Source: Ifrita kowaldi
Taxonomy: Eukaryota; Chordata; Aves; Passeriformes; Cinclosomatidae
DNA: 64,000 nt
Assembly (NCBI GenBank): GCA_013398055.1
Contig: VZRS01012584.1
Location: 124,001 to 188,000, forward strand
Reading direction: 5' to 3'
Below, in pieces: positions 11,268 through 24,070 of the stretch. Under the pieces are notes generated by a model. That model saw only the letters and a list, made by a program, of their open reading frames with translations, made no database searches and was not told the DNA's origin. Numbering within the stretch: position 1 is the first letter of the stretch; every line of letters starts with the position of its first letter. The translations under genes were made by a program, and so were the position numbers.

Positions 11268-11984
11268 TTGTAAAGCACAAGCTGCAAATGCTGAAATCAG
11301 ACGGCTCATGTGCAAATTGAGGAGCTGTAACCAAATAACACCAGTCACCCACCATTCTGAGCTGTCCAGTTATTCATCTCCTTGTGCCACACACAGAACT
11401 AGCATGGATTACAAGCCATAATGCTCTCTATTGCAGAGATGCAGTTGCACTGGGTATTTCCTGTCTGCATCTCTTAATCACACAGTTCTGTCTGTTCATC
11501 ACAGAGTTAACCAGAGGGCAATCTGAAAGACTTGGGAACAACATGCTCTTGTGTCAAAGCAAACTCCAGCACACAGCACAAACCTGCAGAAGAGGTGCAG
11601 CAACAGGGTAACTGTCCTTGAAATGAGAAGCAAAATTTCGCACCTGTCTTTTAGGAAAGTCATGTGTCTGTATGACTAGTTTTTGGTGCTAATGTTATTT
11701 CTAAAGTGTGGAGGGAGCAAACACCAGTGATGCCTTGGCAGAAGACACTCAGCCGATTACATCATACTCCAAGAATGAGTAGAGTAATTGGGAAGGGTCT
11801 AAACAGAGAAAACCAAAAATAGTAAGAGGACAAGACAATACACCATTATGGTTGGCTAGTGCAGCCAAAACATAGGAAACGTGGTCATCTTCCAACACAG
11901 AAAATATTACTGCAAAAAGGAGAATGAGAAACTGTCCTGCTTATCTGTGCAGGTTAAATGCAACAAATCAAAGTGTAGCTAGGA

Positions 11985-12205
11985 AGACAGCCTAGATATC
12001 AAGAAAACCTTTCAAACACTGAAGTTAGAAAGAGTAAAAAAAGTGAAACTGTGGAATTCTTTTTCCAGGCATTGCCTGGGGAACCTCCATCAGTAGAGGA
12101 TTTTAAGAACAAATTAACACAAACATTGGGATGAGTTAAGAAAAACTTGTCTCTGCCTATGGGAAACAAAAGGGACTAAATGACCTCTCAAGCTCCTCTT
12201 AGGAC
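11985..12205 (+). mobile_element. ancient CR1-type LINE 3' end fragment
   Basis: The stretch around 12060-12200 follows the plan of the sauropsid CR1 tail: a pairing of gtggaattctttttcc with ggaacctccatcagtagagg, then gattttaagaacaaatta, then ggactaaatgacctctcaag near the end. It is highly diverged and 5'-truncated, with sense on the plus strand, opposite to BTRC. The boundaries are approximate. No coding capacity remains. Recognition is from memory of the consensus plan, not an alignment. Confidence 0.6.
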
Positions 12206-13222
12206 TTACTGTGACCTCAAAAATGGGGAGAAAAAACGGAAGCTCTAGAGAGAATAAGGCACTAAAAGAAATGTAAAAGTTACCACAGCCATGCTTGTGT
12301 TTATTTTACACTCTTTAGAAACACTGCACTATTGGAAGCAGATCAAAATAGTATCTATTTTTAAAGAAAGTCTCATAATCCTGATTAACTTACCTTTACT
12401 TACTGAGACAAACAGTATAACAAAATTAACCATAAACCAGGAGTCTTTGTTTGCAACTCTGTATCTTCTTCCTTTTAATAGCAACCAAAATGCCTGAGCT
12501 GTCACTTTTATCTTGTTTATGAAATATTCATACCCAGTTTCCCTTCTGCCAACATCCTAGGGACACCCTTGGAAAAGAAAATTATGTATTAAAGGGTGTA
12601 CCCCTGAGAGGGAAAGTTCTAATGAAATGTTAGCAGAGCAGCTTCAAACTTGAGTGAGACCTACATTGTAGTAAGGCTATTCCAGATGATTATTAACTAA
12701 TCTATCTGCATTTCTAAAGTCCCCTATTCTCCGTGGTACCTACCCTCAGCTTCCAGTTTGAAAATTAAACAGATATCTAATAGTGAAAATCTGCTGAGGA
12801 AAACAAACAGACCTATCAGGAAAGAACTAATTCATAGTACATGCTGCCCCACTGCCACTCCTGAAAAAGCTCTTGTGCTCTGAACTGCTGACCAGTTTAT
12901 GGTTCCCCCGAGGCACACACAGCTTCTTAATTTGAACTGAATGACAGCTGGGTGTAAAAATCTCAGTCTGTGTATCTCACTTGTCACAGTGGGGTAAGAG
13001 CATGATCAGATGAGGAAGGTGAGGAAAAAATCCCCCACATTGCGACATAGCCAAATAATACCCTAAAACCCCAAACCCTGATTTTTGGTGTAAGCATCTG
13101 TCAGGTTTGGAACCAACATGATGTTTCAGTGTAGTGAATAATCCTCTTCAAATATGGTTTGAAACACACAACCCCTAATGTCCTGAATGGGGGCAAAACA
13201 AGTGAAGATTCTGTTTCCTTAC

Positions 13223-13409
13223 CATCCTCTCCTCTCTGACAAACCCCTCCACAGGGAGTCTGTCCTGACCATTCTCTCAATGAGCTTCTTCCACAGCATC
13301 CCGTCCGACGTCACCCGGTACCACTCCTTGCACACCAGCTCAGCAGCACACAAAGATTTGGCATCCAGGTATGACAGAATGTTCTCAGCAATGTGATCCA
13401 ATCCCCGAG
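13223..13409 (-). CDS. BTRC: BTRC exon, F-box domain
   Basis: The 187-base exon begins with two bases completing alanine (G|CT), then reads RGLDHIAENILSYLDAKS and continues LCAAELVCKEWYRVTSDG, MLWKKLIERMVRTDSLWRG, LSERRGW. This is the F-box, which binds SKP1 and links the receptor to CUL1-RBX1. The Leu-Asp-His-Ile start, the Leu-Cys-Ala-Ala-Glu-Leu-Val-Cys-Lys-Glu-Trp core and the following helix are intact. It ends on TG of a tryptophan codon, with donor GTAAGGAAAC. The acceptor is TTCTCCCCCAG, just downstream (in transcription order) of a TTG/GTT trinucleotide tract described separately. Confidence 0.98.
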
Positions 13410-13418
13410 CTGGGGGAG

Positions 13419-13437
13419 AACAACAACAACAACAACA
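13419..13437. repeat. (AAC)6 microsatellite at the F-box exon acceptor
   Basis: Six AAC units on the plus strand, read as GTT/TTG repeats on the minus strand. The tract begins only ten bases from the F-box exon (13409), inside the region normally used as polypyrimidine tract. Its length could vary between individuals. Confidence 0.9.
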
Positions 13438-15123
13438 GAAAAAGATTATTTGCTGGACAGATACAGAGTTTTAAACAACTCCCCCTGCTAGGACAAAGAT
13501 ACACTCTCCTTCCAACTCCTCTTCTGCATGTGGAGCTGGACCAAATGCACAGAAGAGCATTTGAGGCTAAGTTCAGGAGTGAGCAGTATTCTCCAACTTC
13601 CTTTGGATATAGCACAACAAGTCATTAAAAATAATAAAGAATCCAAGAAGTCATTCCAATCTATTTCGATGGGTTTTAGCACTAGGGGGATATTCTATGG
13701 ATGGCATTTCCAACTCAGCAACGCAGCCCCCAAAATCTCTCTATATTAGGACCATTTCTCATCTCACTGCTACAGCTGTTCTCATGTTGCAACGGCTCAA
13801 AAGCTGTTTTTGCTAAAGCAGTAGCTTTTAAATGTAATGAAGAAAAAAATATATATTCCCAATGTGTGCCCTGAAGGGTAGTGGTACCTTTAGACAGGGG
13901 GGAGGGAAGGATATGCAGATGCACAGGGACGTCAAGAGGGAAGGAGAGGCTCTGTAAGGAGAAAGTGAAGCAGGTTTGCTAGTTTCGTTTATAAGGAAAA
14001 TATGCACCAAAATATTATCATTTCCTGGTATGAATACCAGGACTGGCTTTACTTCAGCATGGCTGGGGTGAAATGTAAAGCAATTGCCTGGCTAGCACCA
14101 AGCAGCTCAATGTAATGTCTACGTAGCTGGGGGCAGGGAAGGTTATGCTACATTTCTTAACTGGATGGATGTAGTCAGTAGAAGTGTGCCCTTACCCACT
14201 CAAATTTAATCACTAGCAAGGCTTCAGGAAAACAAGATGCCTTTTAAATGAGAAGTTGTGCAAATACAGCTTCTCTTGAAGGCTGTTTAATTCACGAGTA
14301 AGACACACCACCAAGAGATTATCTCACTTGACAGGTTAAATTTCAGATGCTTTGTGAAAGTTTAGACCACATCATCCCTCAGGCATAACGTTCAGTTCAA
14401 CCAAAAAGGAAGCATGGCAGATTGGTATTACATGCATCTTCCCTCTGTTCACAACTCGGACAAAGTTAAATACATGTTTTCTTGCTTTTAAAACAACAGC
14501 CTCAAAGACCAGGCCCTGCTTGTGAGAGGGGAAGAAAAGGCAGTAAGTACATTTTTACAGCCACACCTCTGTACTTCTGCAAACCCAGACTGGGTGCAAC
14601 CAGCTGACTTTGATTGGAGTTCATGACACACAAATGGCCCAACCGTTTTTTTCCTTAATGAAAAGATCTCAAAATTATCTCCCACTGCATGAAAATGAGA
14701 CAATTCAGCATGCCTCCTCCTGCTGCTTTCAAATTTGCTAAACTTAGAATACACTTTGGGCAAGATATTCTGCTCAGCATTTTATGCTTCAATCTTTATG
14801 TAGAAAAAGCATGTGAATGATACCAGGCACAACCAGAGAGTGGAGAAAGAGGTCTGACATTTCTTATCTTTATAGATGCAAAATTAGATGTCAACCTGCA
14901 AAATGAAAGCATCATCAACCTTTATTATGTATTTAATCTGAAAAGACATGTACAACCACTATTTAAAAAAAAAAGAAAGTGTTTGTAAATTTAGATTGAC
15001 TCCACAGCAAACTGCAGAAAGAGGGAGACAATGTTTTAGTGAATGCGAACTGGAATTTGCAGGAACTCCACAACTGGCAGGGTAGTGATGGACATCCTGT
15101 TGCCCTGTTCCTGCAGCTTTGGG

Positions 15124-16428
15124 TGGAAATGGCAGATCTCCCAGTCCGTGCTGCTTCCAGTGGGCTCACAGACATTTACAGACCCACTGGGACACTCACA
15201 AATGCCTGCCTGTGTAGTATCCTTACAGGTGGCTTTAAGTCAGCAGCATCACAGGAGGAATTCTTTCTTTATATGGGGAACAGCTGGTGGCTTTAGGAAG
15301 CAGGGCTACACTGCACAACCTGGGCACAGTACTCTTCACCCATGTGCCCCTCCTGTTTCATCACGGGTTGCACTTTAGACCTTGGCTGCAACGAGGTGCT
15401 GCCATGTCCTTAAATCATCCTTTGTCATTGATACTAGACCCTTTGCAGAGAAGGAATACTCATGTTTTGGCCTCTCCTCCTCACATTTATGGTAAGTGGA
15501 TGGGAAGAGCTATTTTGGCCTGGTTGCAAACTCAATTCTATTATTTTGTTTCTTAGGAACAGCACAACTCACTGAGGCGTGCATGTAACAAAGCATTGCT
15601 TCCTAAAAAGGGAAAACTGCTCACAGAAGATTTTGCTACATGGATGTGAAACACAATTAGCCCTTCAGCCCAACAAACCAACAAGAATGTTTCAGTTATT
15701 TCACACATGAAATCCTTATCAAAATGACTTTCCTCATAAAAAATGTTAAACAGCTTGAAAATGCTAAGCAGAAGCCTTATTTTTCAGAAACTGAACAAAC
15801 TTCGTTAAGTACACAGTTAAGCTGTATTTTTCAAACAACGTTAATTCTGTTCAAAGCACTGGGAAAATAATCTGAGCCAACTTTACTCTATGTTAGTAAA
15901 ACATGCCCATGATCTAAAACTACCTTTAATTCTGGTCATTCTTTGGGACCGTGCTAGGAGGACAGAGATAAGATACCTCATGATTTTGAAGTAGCTTTAT
16001 TGTTTTATTCACTCAAGGGGGAGAGCAGGAGAGAGAATGAAGTAGTAAAAATGAAACCAGAGTACTGAACACTTGAGAATTTCAGACAGCTAAAAAGTAC
16101 TTACACAGTTTAGGGTTTTTTTTTCATTATATGACTTAATTTAGAATTTTAGGTTCATCACTCTTTCCTAGGCAGTTTCTTACCTTCCTCCCTTCTCAAT
16201 CCCCTCATTAGAACCTGCTTATACTCAGGACATCCTGCACAGACTGCAGAGTCTGCACCAGTGTAATTCCTTGCCATTAATTTTCTCCCTTAGAGCTATA
16301 TCCAGTAGGACATTTGCACTTTTCAAATATGCAAATTGATGTACATACATTATTTATGCACACATTTCCCCCAACTATTAAAATACTCACATATTAGCTG
16401 CTTGATTCCTATTTATTCTGCATTCTGA
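15124..16428. repeat. tandem duplication, copy 1 (1305 bp)
   Basis: This block begins tggaaatggcagatctccc and ends attctgcattctga. It recurs with a constant offset of 1306 bases in copy 2. The only difference I noticed is position 15505 (a) against 16811 (c). ORFs reported twice from this region (for example 15287-15556 and 16593-16862) are the same chance frame. Confidence 0.97.
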
Positions 16429-16429
16429 N
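16429..16429. other. single-N join between duplicate copies
   Basis: One N lies exactly between the end of copy 1 and the start of copy 2. This is how unresolved contig overlaps are often written, and it suggests the duplicate is an assembly product. Confidence 0.9.
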
Positions 16430-17734
16430 TGGAAATGGCAGATCTCCCAGTCCGTGCTGCTTCCAGTGGGCTCACAGACATTTACAGACCCACTGGGACA
16501 CTCACAAATGCCTGCCTGTGTAGTATCCTTACAGGTGGCTTTAAGTCAGCAGCATCACAGGAGGAATTCTTTCTTTATATGGGGAACAGCTGGTGGCTTT
16601 AGGAAGCAGGGCTACACTGCACAACCTGGGCACAGTACTCTTCACCCATGTGCCCCTCCTGTTTCATCACGGGTTGCACTTTAGACCTTGGCTGCAACGA
16701 GGTGCTGCCATGTCCTTAAATCATCCTTTGTCATTGATACTAGACCCTTTGCAGAGAAGGAATACTCATGTTTTGGCCTCTCCTCCTCACATTTATGGTA
16801 AGTGGATGGGCAGAGCTATTTTGGCCTGGTTGCAAACTCAATTCTATTATTTTGTTTCTTAGGAACAGCACAACTCACTGAGGCGTGCATGTAACAAAGC
16901 ATTGCTTCCTAAAAAGGGAAAACTGCTCACAGAAGATTTTGCTACATGGATGTGAAACACAATTAGCCCTTCAGCCCAACAAACCAACAAGAATGTTTCA
17001 GTTATTTCACACATGAAATCCTTATCAAAATGACTTTCCTCATAAAAAATGTTAAACAGCTTGAAAATGCTAAGCAGAAGCCTTATTTTTCAGAAACTGA
17101 ACAAACTTCGTTAAGTACACAGTTAAGCTGTATTTTTCAAACAACGTTAATTCTGTTCAAAGCACTGGGAAAATAATCTGAGCCAACTTTACTCTATGTT
17201 AGTAAAACATGCCCATGATCTAAAACTACCTTTAATTCTGGTCATTCTTTGGGACCGTGCTAGGAGGACAGAGATAAGATACCTCATGATTTTGAAGTAG
17301 CTTTATTGTTTTATTCACTCAAGGGGGAGAGCAGGAGAGAGAATGAAGTAGTAAAAATGAAACCAGAGTACTGAACACTTGAGAATTTCAGACAGCTAAA
17401 AAGTACTTACACAGTTTAGGGTTTTTTTTTCATTATATGACTTAATTTAGAATTTTAGGTTCATCACTCTTTCCTAGGCAGTTTCTTACCTTCCTCCCTT
17501 CTCAATCCCCTCATTAGAACCTGCTTATACTCAGGACATCCTGCACAGACTGCAGAGTCTGCACCAGTGTAATTCCTTGCCATTAATTTTCTCCCTTAGA
17601 GCTATATCCAGTAGGACATTTGCACTTTTCAAATATGCAAATTGATGTACATACATTATTTATGCACACATTTCCCCCAACTATTAAAATACTCACATAT
17701 TAGCTGCTTGATTCCTATTTATTCTGCATTCTGA
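16430..17734. repeat. tandem duplication, copy 2 (1305 bp)
   Basis: Copy of 15124-16428 in the same orientation, followed by unique sequence cagagtaaaatcagctgc. Near-identity over 1.3 kb means either a very recent event or two reads of one locus. It lies wholly in intron and does not affect the protein. Confidence 0.97.
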
Positions 17735-19266
17735 CAGAGTAAAATCAGCTGCTTCCTGGGCAACTGTGAATAGACCAGTAACAAATATGGTATGGCTAGG
17801 AAATTTGTAATGTCTCTAGAAGTATTTATAGCATCTGCCCAAAATTCTCAGAAAAAGCCCTGTAGAAAGAAATTAACCAAGGGCAGTGAGATGTGTTGGC
17901 TTGCTTTCATGGGGTTCTGTGGAGAAAGACCTGGAAAAAAGGTATATGTAACTATGTGTAGTTACTTCCTCTTTAAAAGTGGGGAAAGCAATGCAGTTTC
18001 CAAACACTTCCTATTTTTCTGAAACAGAGCAGCTCCACAAGTTATAATGCTGCTCTAAGTACATGAGATTATTGCCATTGGACTACTAAAAACTAACATA
18101 AAGCAGGTACTTAGCATAACTAAGATTTTTTTTTAATGCTACAACAGCCATTTGATTACTGGGCACAATGAGCTTAGAATCCAATGAGTCTACCTATTTA
18201 ACTTCATAGCAAAACTCCTGCAGTGCCTTTATGCTTTATACAATTCACAGTTAAACATACTTTTTTCCATCTTTTAAGGCTAGAACTTATATTTCATGTT
18301 GAGAACTCCCTTCTGAAGAATGATCAAATGACTGGATTGATCAAATTGCCAAGAGTTCAGTTCTTCAAAGGCATTCATAGAATAAGCTTTTGGCAAGAAG
18401 CACCTCTCTTCAACCAGATGTTTAGAGACAACACCTGTACCACTTCTTGCTCAGTCCCTCTCAAACTAAGGACTATGGCATGGGAATGCTAATCTATTAA
18501 CTATCTATCTATGTATCTGTCTACAGAGGTATGATCTAATGGTCTGAAAAAATATGGCCAAAGAGCCAGCAATTTCTGTTTGGTTCTGAAACTCTGTTGC
18601 TGTATATACCTGATCTCCCACCACCTTAGTTTTCCCATCTATAAGACAGGGCCAATATAAAACTGCATGTACACTACTTTATGTGTGCATTCTGTGAGAT
18701 CTGCCCAATGCCTTATCTGAGAATAGCTGGGATAATATTTTCAATGGAAAGCACTACAAAGGTGTAAAAACCAGAACACTTCCATCTTTTGCTCTTATGC
18801 CCTCCATTTTCTATTAGCAATAAACACATAATCAAAGCACTGGCTGCAGGAAGTTATTTCAGTAGAAAACAGAGACAAATATCTAAATAAGAAAAGGGAA
18901 AACCTCAGCTGAGCAACCAGAAAGAGTAGTAGTTTTAATTTAAAAAATTTTCGTTATTCATGCATCGTTGTGGGCATTAAGAGTACAACTACTTGCCCTG
19001 TGGCTTGGGATAACTACTTTTACTACACATAGATTAGCTATCATTTACTCCTAGACAAACCATGACGGTGTTAGATCATGCCTGGAGACACAGCAGGAAT
19101 ACAAATTAAAATATTACTACATTTCATATTGGTATAGAACTTTTCATTCAAAAGCTATTATCTGTTTTGCAAACTGACCCTACAAGAGACCTCTCCAGCA
19201 GGGCAGGGCGAGATGGAATAGTTTTTTGAAAGACAGGGAGCAAGCTCCCTCTGCCTGCAGAAGTAC

Positions 19267-19498
19267 CTGGCAGTGCAGTGATGAAGTCCCGCTGTAACAT
19301 GGGTTTGAGGTATGAGTTGATGTGTCCGTGCTGGTAGTGACACATCTGGGAGATGAGGTGCTCCACAAACTCCACCTGGTCGGACTCGGACCACTGTTCA
19401 AAGTACTTGACGCAGAGCTCCTTCTCCTTCTCATAGCTTGCAGACAGTTTTCTTTGCTTGGGCACAATCATACTGGAAGTGCCATTGGCAAGTTTTGT
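19267..19498 (-). CDS. BTRC: BTRC exon, beta-TrCP dimerisation (D) domain
   Basis: The 232-base exon starts at phase 0 with TKLANGTSSMIVPKQRKL and ends CTGCCA-G, leaving one base of the alanine codon. It carries the beta-TrCP D domain: an acidic helix (EKEKELCVKYFEQWSESDQ) followed by VEFVEHLISQMCHYQHGH and INSYLKPMLQRDF. In the family this domain mediates homo- and heterodimerisation with FBXW11 and supports ubiquitin transfer. The acceptor is TGTTCACAG and the donor is GTACTTCTGC. No changes are visible in the domain core. In genomic DNA the reading frame runs past both splice sites, giving a spurious 129-codon ORF at 19148-19537; only the stated part is exon. Confidence 0.98.
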
Positions 19499-22400
19499 CT
19501 GTGAACAGGAAGGAGAGGAACAACCCAAATTACACAAATTAGAAGAAACACAAGAAGTTGTACACTTTCAGGAGGCAGACAATAGAAGGCAAAAGGCACT
19601 CTGACACATGAAAGCTGTCTGAGACCACGTGTCCCGGCCAGTGCTGCCAGCCCGAGCGCAGCCGAGGCCCCTGCAGGACAATGCACTGGCTCGTGCCAGA
19701 GCTGCACACAAAGGACTCTGGTCAGATGGGAAACCTTCAGTGGCAGTTTAGCATAAACACAACTTTATTTAACATGTAGACAGCAAAATGCATTTGGATT
19801 CCTAATGTACATATACCAGTTAATTCAATGCACCAACTGCAATGCACCCGTACTCTTGGTTTTTTCCCTAAAGAATAGATTGCTGCTAAAATTCATAGGG
19901 AATGTATGAAATGGATGAAAAAGATTGAATTATACCTTGAGAGCAAAGCGAGCTAAAATACACCCTGACATTTGGTAAATACTTCTTTCACAGAATAAAA
20001 TATTTTCAACTTTCTGAGCACTGTTAATATCTTGTCAGAAGGAGTCAGCTCAAAGAAGAGTTTCAGGGACAAAACAGAACACTGACATTTCAATTTACTA
20101 CTTGATAGTAAGATATAAATTCTGTTTTCTAAATGATTTAACTGGAAGAAAAGTGCCCATTTTGCATTTCAAGGGTATTCTTTGTCCAAGTAAGATTAAC
20201 TGTTTGCTGGGAAATTATTTTTTCTTATATTGGTCAAACAGTTTCTATTTCATGCTGAAAACATGTGATTTTCTCTTTCATTGCAACAGTTTAACTCCCA
20301 GCATTATAGCAACAGTCAATATTATTACATCATTTTTACTGACAAAATAAATTTAGAGGTTCGTTGTTAATTATCAAATAATTAAAAATAAATCACAGAG
20401 ATAAGAACACATAAAACACTGATGCAGGGATGCCGTATTTCTGTTCTACGATGATAATTCCAAGCATCAGCCTCACCAGGGGACCTTATTAATTTTAAGG
20501 GGAAAAAATGAGTCCCTAAATCTCTCTGCAAAGATATCCAATGAACTAAAAGAAATGCAAGGATTAACTGATTTTATGGGAAAAAGGAAAAACAACAAAA
20601 AAGCCTCTTTTCAGCAAGTGCCAAAACAGCAGGCTAGTCAAAGACCACAAAATTTGTTACCAGTAGTAGATTTGGAATGAAGAAGTTTTTCATTTCTTGG
20701 GAGTAAGTAACTCCTGAATTTCAATACCTCCCAATCCCAACAGCAATCCTGACTTTGGAACACCAAAAGCCCCGTAATTTGAAAATACTCAACTGATCAC
20801 CATATACATTTCATTTTCTTAGAGATAATGCACCTAAATACTCTTTTCAACATTTCTAGCAGAGCTGGACCTTCCTTTGGTAGAAAAAGACAGTAAACAG
20901 CTGTGATTTTTAATAAGCAGCTTTTTCTATTTCTGGATTATAGTTTGATTTAAGTTTCTTTGAGAACACAGAACATGGTGATCATACCACCAGTGCTCCA
21001 TTGTGCAGATCAATGTTTCCAACTTTACCCCTGCTCCTCCATGTGAATGTGTGGCTGTGGCTGTGTGTGGCAGTGTGTTGCTGCAGTTAAACTGCCTGCA
21101 AAAAAAGGCATCCCAGTAAAAATGCTGGATTAAGACAGTGGGGAGATGTTGCAACCTACAAGCTTGATCTCATTTAATTTCTCATTTTGTTTGCTGTGCA
21201 TCTTACAAAACAGGTTGTCTCTACAAAGCATTTTTAAAAAACCTATAACTCTGTCTTTTAATTTGAGAGACTGTGAAGTCTGCCTAATACACTGAGCCTG
21301 AGTAGAGTATACAGCTGATGTGCAAAGGCCACAAAGGTGCAGCTCCTTTCACAGGGTGGCACCATGTTCTGGCCTTTCCTTGCCTTCTGAACACCCTTCT
21401 CGCAGCAGCCTTCAGCTCCCCAATTATTTCTAAAACACTGGTTTGTGGTATCAAACAGAAGTTGCAACATCTGCAAATACAAGTGATGGCTTATGTGTGT
21501 ACAAATAGATGGTTCAGATGGGACAAAACAATTAATTCTGCCTGAACACAGGCTTCTTGGATAGGAATAATGAGTAAAATAAGGAGTCCATTGGCCAGCA
21601 TTTTTAACAGCTCTGGAAGTGAAACTCCAGATTTATAAAGTGGTTCTGTTAAGAAAAGCATGCTACAGTGTTTATGTCCAAATCAGTGAACATGGGAACA
21701 CCATATTTTTTTAGGTTCATACTTCAGCTGCATTCTTACAATGTCATCTTGAGACCTGGCTTGCACCCTTGCCTGTGCTGGTTCCCCACCAAAAGAAGTG
21801 AGCATAAGCCCAGAGATGTGCCCAGTAGGTCCAATGGTTTGTGCAAGCAGGGGGCCAAGAGGACAGGACACGCCATGAACACACCAGTTCTGCAGAGTAC
21901 AGACAGGTAAACTGTCAGGGCTCCCAGATCTCTCAAACTACAGTTTAGAAAAAAATTCCAGAATTTGAATTTAAAGATTCCTGAAAATCCACTGGCAGTT
22001 CAGTGAAAAAGGCCTATTAGAAAAAAAAAAAAACATCGACAAAACAACATCATCAAGCATCTGTATCATTAAATCATCTACAGCCTCTTCCCTCTCTTGA
22101 TACATTAATCAGGCCTCACCTGAAAAAGAAAAGCCTGTTCCACATGCCATCCATACTGCTAGGGTAAATATCCATCCAAATGCACTGTATACAATCAAAT
22201 TTTTTATAAGCTTCACGTCCAAAAGTGGCAAAGAAGAATAAGCACTGGTAGTTCATCATCTGGGAGGAAATTTGGGCGTAACAGAGCAAACTACTAAGCT
22301 GGAACAGCTGAAGCTTTACTGACTCCCTTTCCACAAAGCCCTGTTCGTGAGGGCTGAGAGATGCCCCAGCTGGCTCTGGGCACCATGACTCATCTGCAGG

Positions 22401-23739
22401 AATGGCAGAGGTGTCCTCTGACAATGCTGAGCCTGAGCTCCTAAGCTGTGCCAGGAAACCCAGGGGATTGAGTGCCTCAGGTTGGTACTAGCTCAGGGAT
22501 CTACGTACCATGCTCCACTGCAGCCCGTAATTACAAGACCATTTCTCCAAATGGCTACATTTAACACAAAGCGCATTTGTATGCCCAGTGAAGTAGAAGA
22601 GGACTAATATATGAAAGGACTTTAATCTAAATAATGGCTTGCAACTGTAGGAAGGTGCAATATTTCAATACAGATAAATAAAGACTGGATAAATCTACTG
22701 CTTTGCATATAAAACAAAACACCTATGGTCTATCACAGCTGTAATCCATATATGACAACCAAGGCTACTTTTGGTTTTGTTCAGCACAGGGGACCAAGGA
22801 GCCTCCTAAAGCACAGAAAAAAATCAAACCAAGCAAGTTCTCTGACTGTAGTACAGCAATAGTGTTTACCCACCAATATGAGTGGACACAACTTTTATAT
22901 ATATTTTTTTTTAAAAAATTACATCCTCTAGTCATTGCAGAGGACTTTGTTCAGGCAACTTTCACAGAGTAGATGATTTCAGGTTTTGTGTTTCTCAATG
23001 CAAGAAGACATCTCTTAAAGATAAACTGTCTCCTAGAATATTAAGAATGGCTTAAATGATCCCAGCAAGATTTGGGATCTTCTCAACCTTCAAGACATCT
23101 TCATGCGGAAGCTCTGAAAACACTGAGAGCTTAGACCACCACTGCAAATTTCAGTTTCTCCCTAGATAAAAGGAAAGGTTTTCTCTTCCACGTTCCAGTA
23201 CCAACAGGTCATACTGGGCTTCTTCCCTCCTTCCTGGACTCCCTGGGACCACAGGCTCTGACACAGACAAATGTCCTTTACTGCTTTTCTGCAACTGCAG
23301 CATTTCACCTCCAATTGCTTGCACTGCCCATTGTGGTTAAGTCACTGATCTAGACAGAGCCACCTTAACAGGAATTTTGGATGGGTCTTAGTGAAGGGGT
23401 GGAAAAAAGAGGACATAATGTTTAATTATAAGAAATGATTGAAATAGGCACAGACATACCCCGGGTGCCTCTGCACTGCAGCAAGCTCTAAACTTGTTAT
23501 CGTTAATGGTTTAAATTTCACTGTGCTAATCATTTCAGGACACAAGCCTTTCTTGATAATCTAATGAATTATTCCAACATCCTTCAGCAAAAAAAATCCT
23601 CCATGACAGCACTAATTACAAGACGTTTTCCCAGTGCTTATGTAAAATATGACAGAGCAGCAGCTTAGGGAATTGCAGAAAACTGCTTCTAATTTCCACT
23701 GAGAAACTGACAAACACCTCTCTTTCATCTCTCCCAGCT

Positions 23740-24070
23740 CTCAAGTAAGATTTAACTTTCTCATTTAGTTAATTACCGAGTGAGGATCATCATTTTCCCG
23801 GATCGGAGCGGCACAGAGCCTTTATCGTGTTAACTTGTGAACTTGATCGATGGCTGCTGCTAAAACTTAATAACTTCACCCCCTGGCAAATTGTAAGATA
23901 AATATAATAGGAGAAACTCTGACAGTAAAAACCTGCCAGAAATGAGCGCTGTGTTTATGTTTCTTTGCAGGCAGCAAAAAAACAACCGACAGCTTATTAC
24001 TGGGTGCGTGTTACTTATATTTAAAAGACTCCAGGCAGTTAACTTTCTGCGTACTGTTCAAACTTTACTC
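23740..24070. promoter_or_regulatory. candidate conserved noncoding element
   Basis: A repeat-free stretch with several CpGs in otherwise CpG-poor intron and close-packed factor cores: agttaattaccga, cgtgttaac, acttgatcgatgg and taataacttcacc. This texture resembles vertebrate developmental enhancers. No alignment was possible, so conservation is inferred only. Confidence 0.3.

Larger units (their letters stand above)
9490..13222 (-). other. BTRC: BTRC intron (3.7 kb)
   Basis: Intron between the F-box and linker exons. It holds the N gap with its duplicated flanks (11151-11267) and an old CR1-like tail (about 11985-12205). The remainder is unique sequence with no gene signal. Confidence 0.88.
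13410..19266 (-). other. BTRC: BTRC intron (5.9 kb as assembled)
   Basis: Intron between the D-domain and F-box exons. It contains the 1305-base tandem duplication (15124-17734), so its true length is probably about 4.55 kb. A short imperfect TATC run lies near 18500. No other repeat or gene is recognised. Confidence 0.9.

Noticed and set aside
15043..16862. Repeated ORFs suggesting a tandem gene pair
   Set aside because: The ORF pairs exist only because the 1305-base intronic block is present twice. The peptides have no domain and the second set is an offset copy of the first.
22116..22424. 102-codon minus-strand ORF (MSEDTSAIPADESW...)
   Set aside because: It has no recognisable domain, an aromatic-rich tail, and no splice or transcript evidence. 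Frames of this length are expected by chance in a 32 kb intron.
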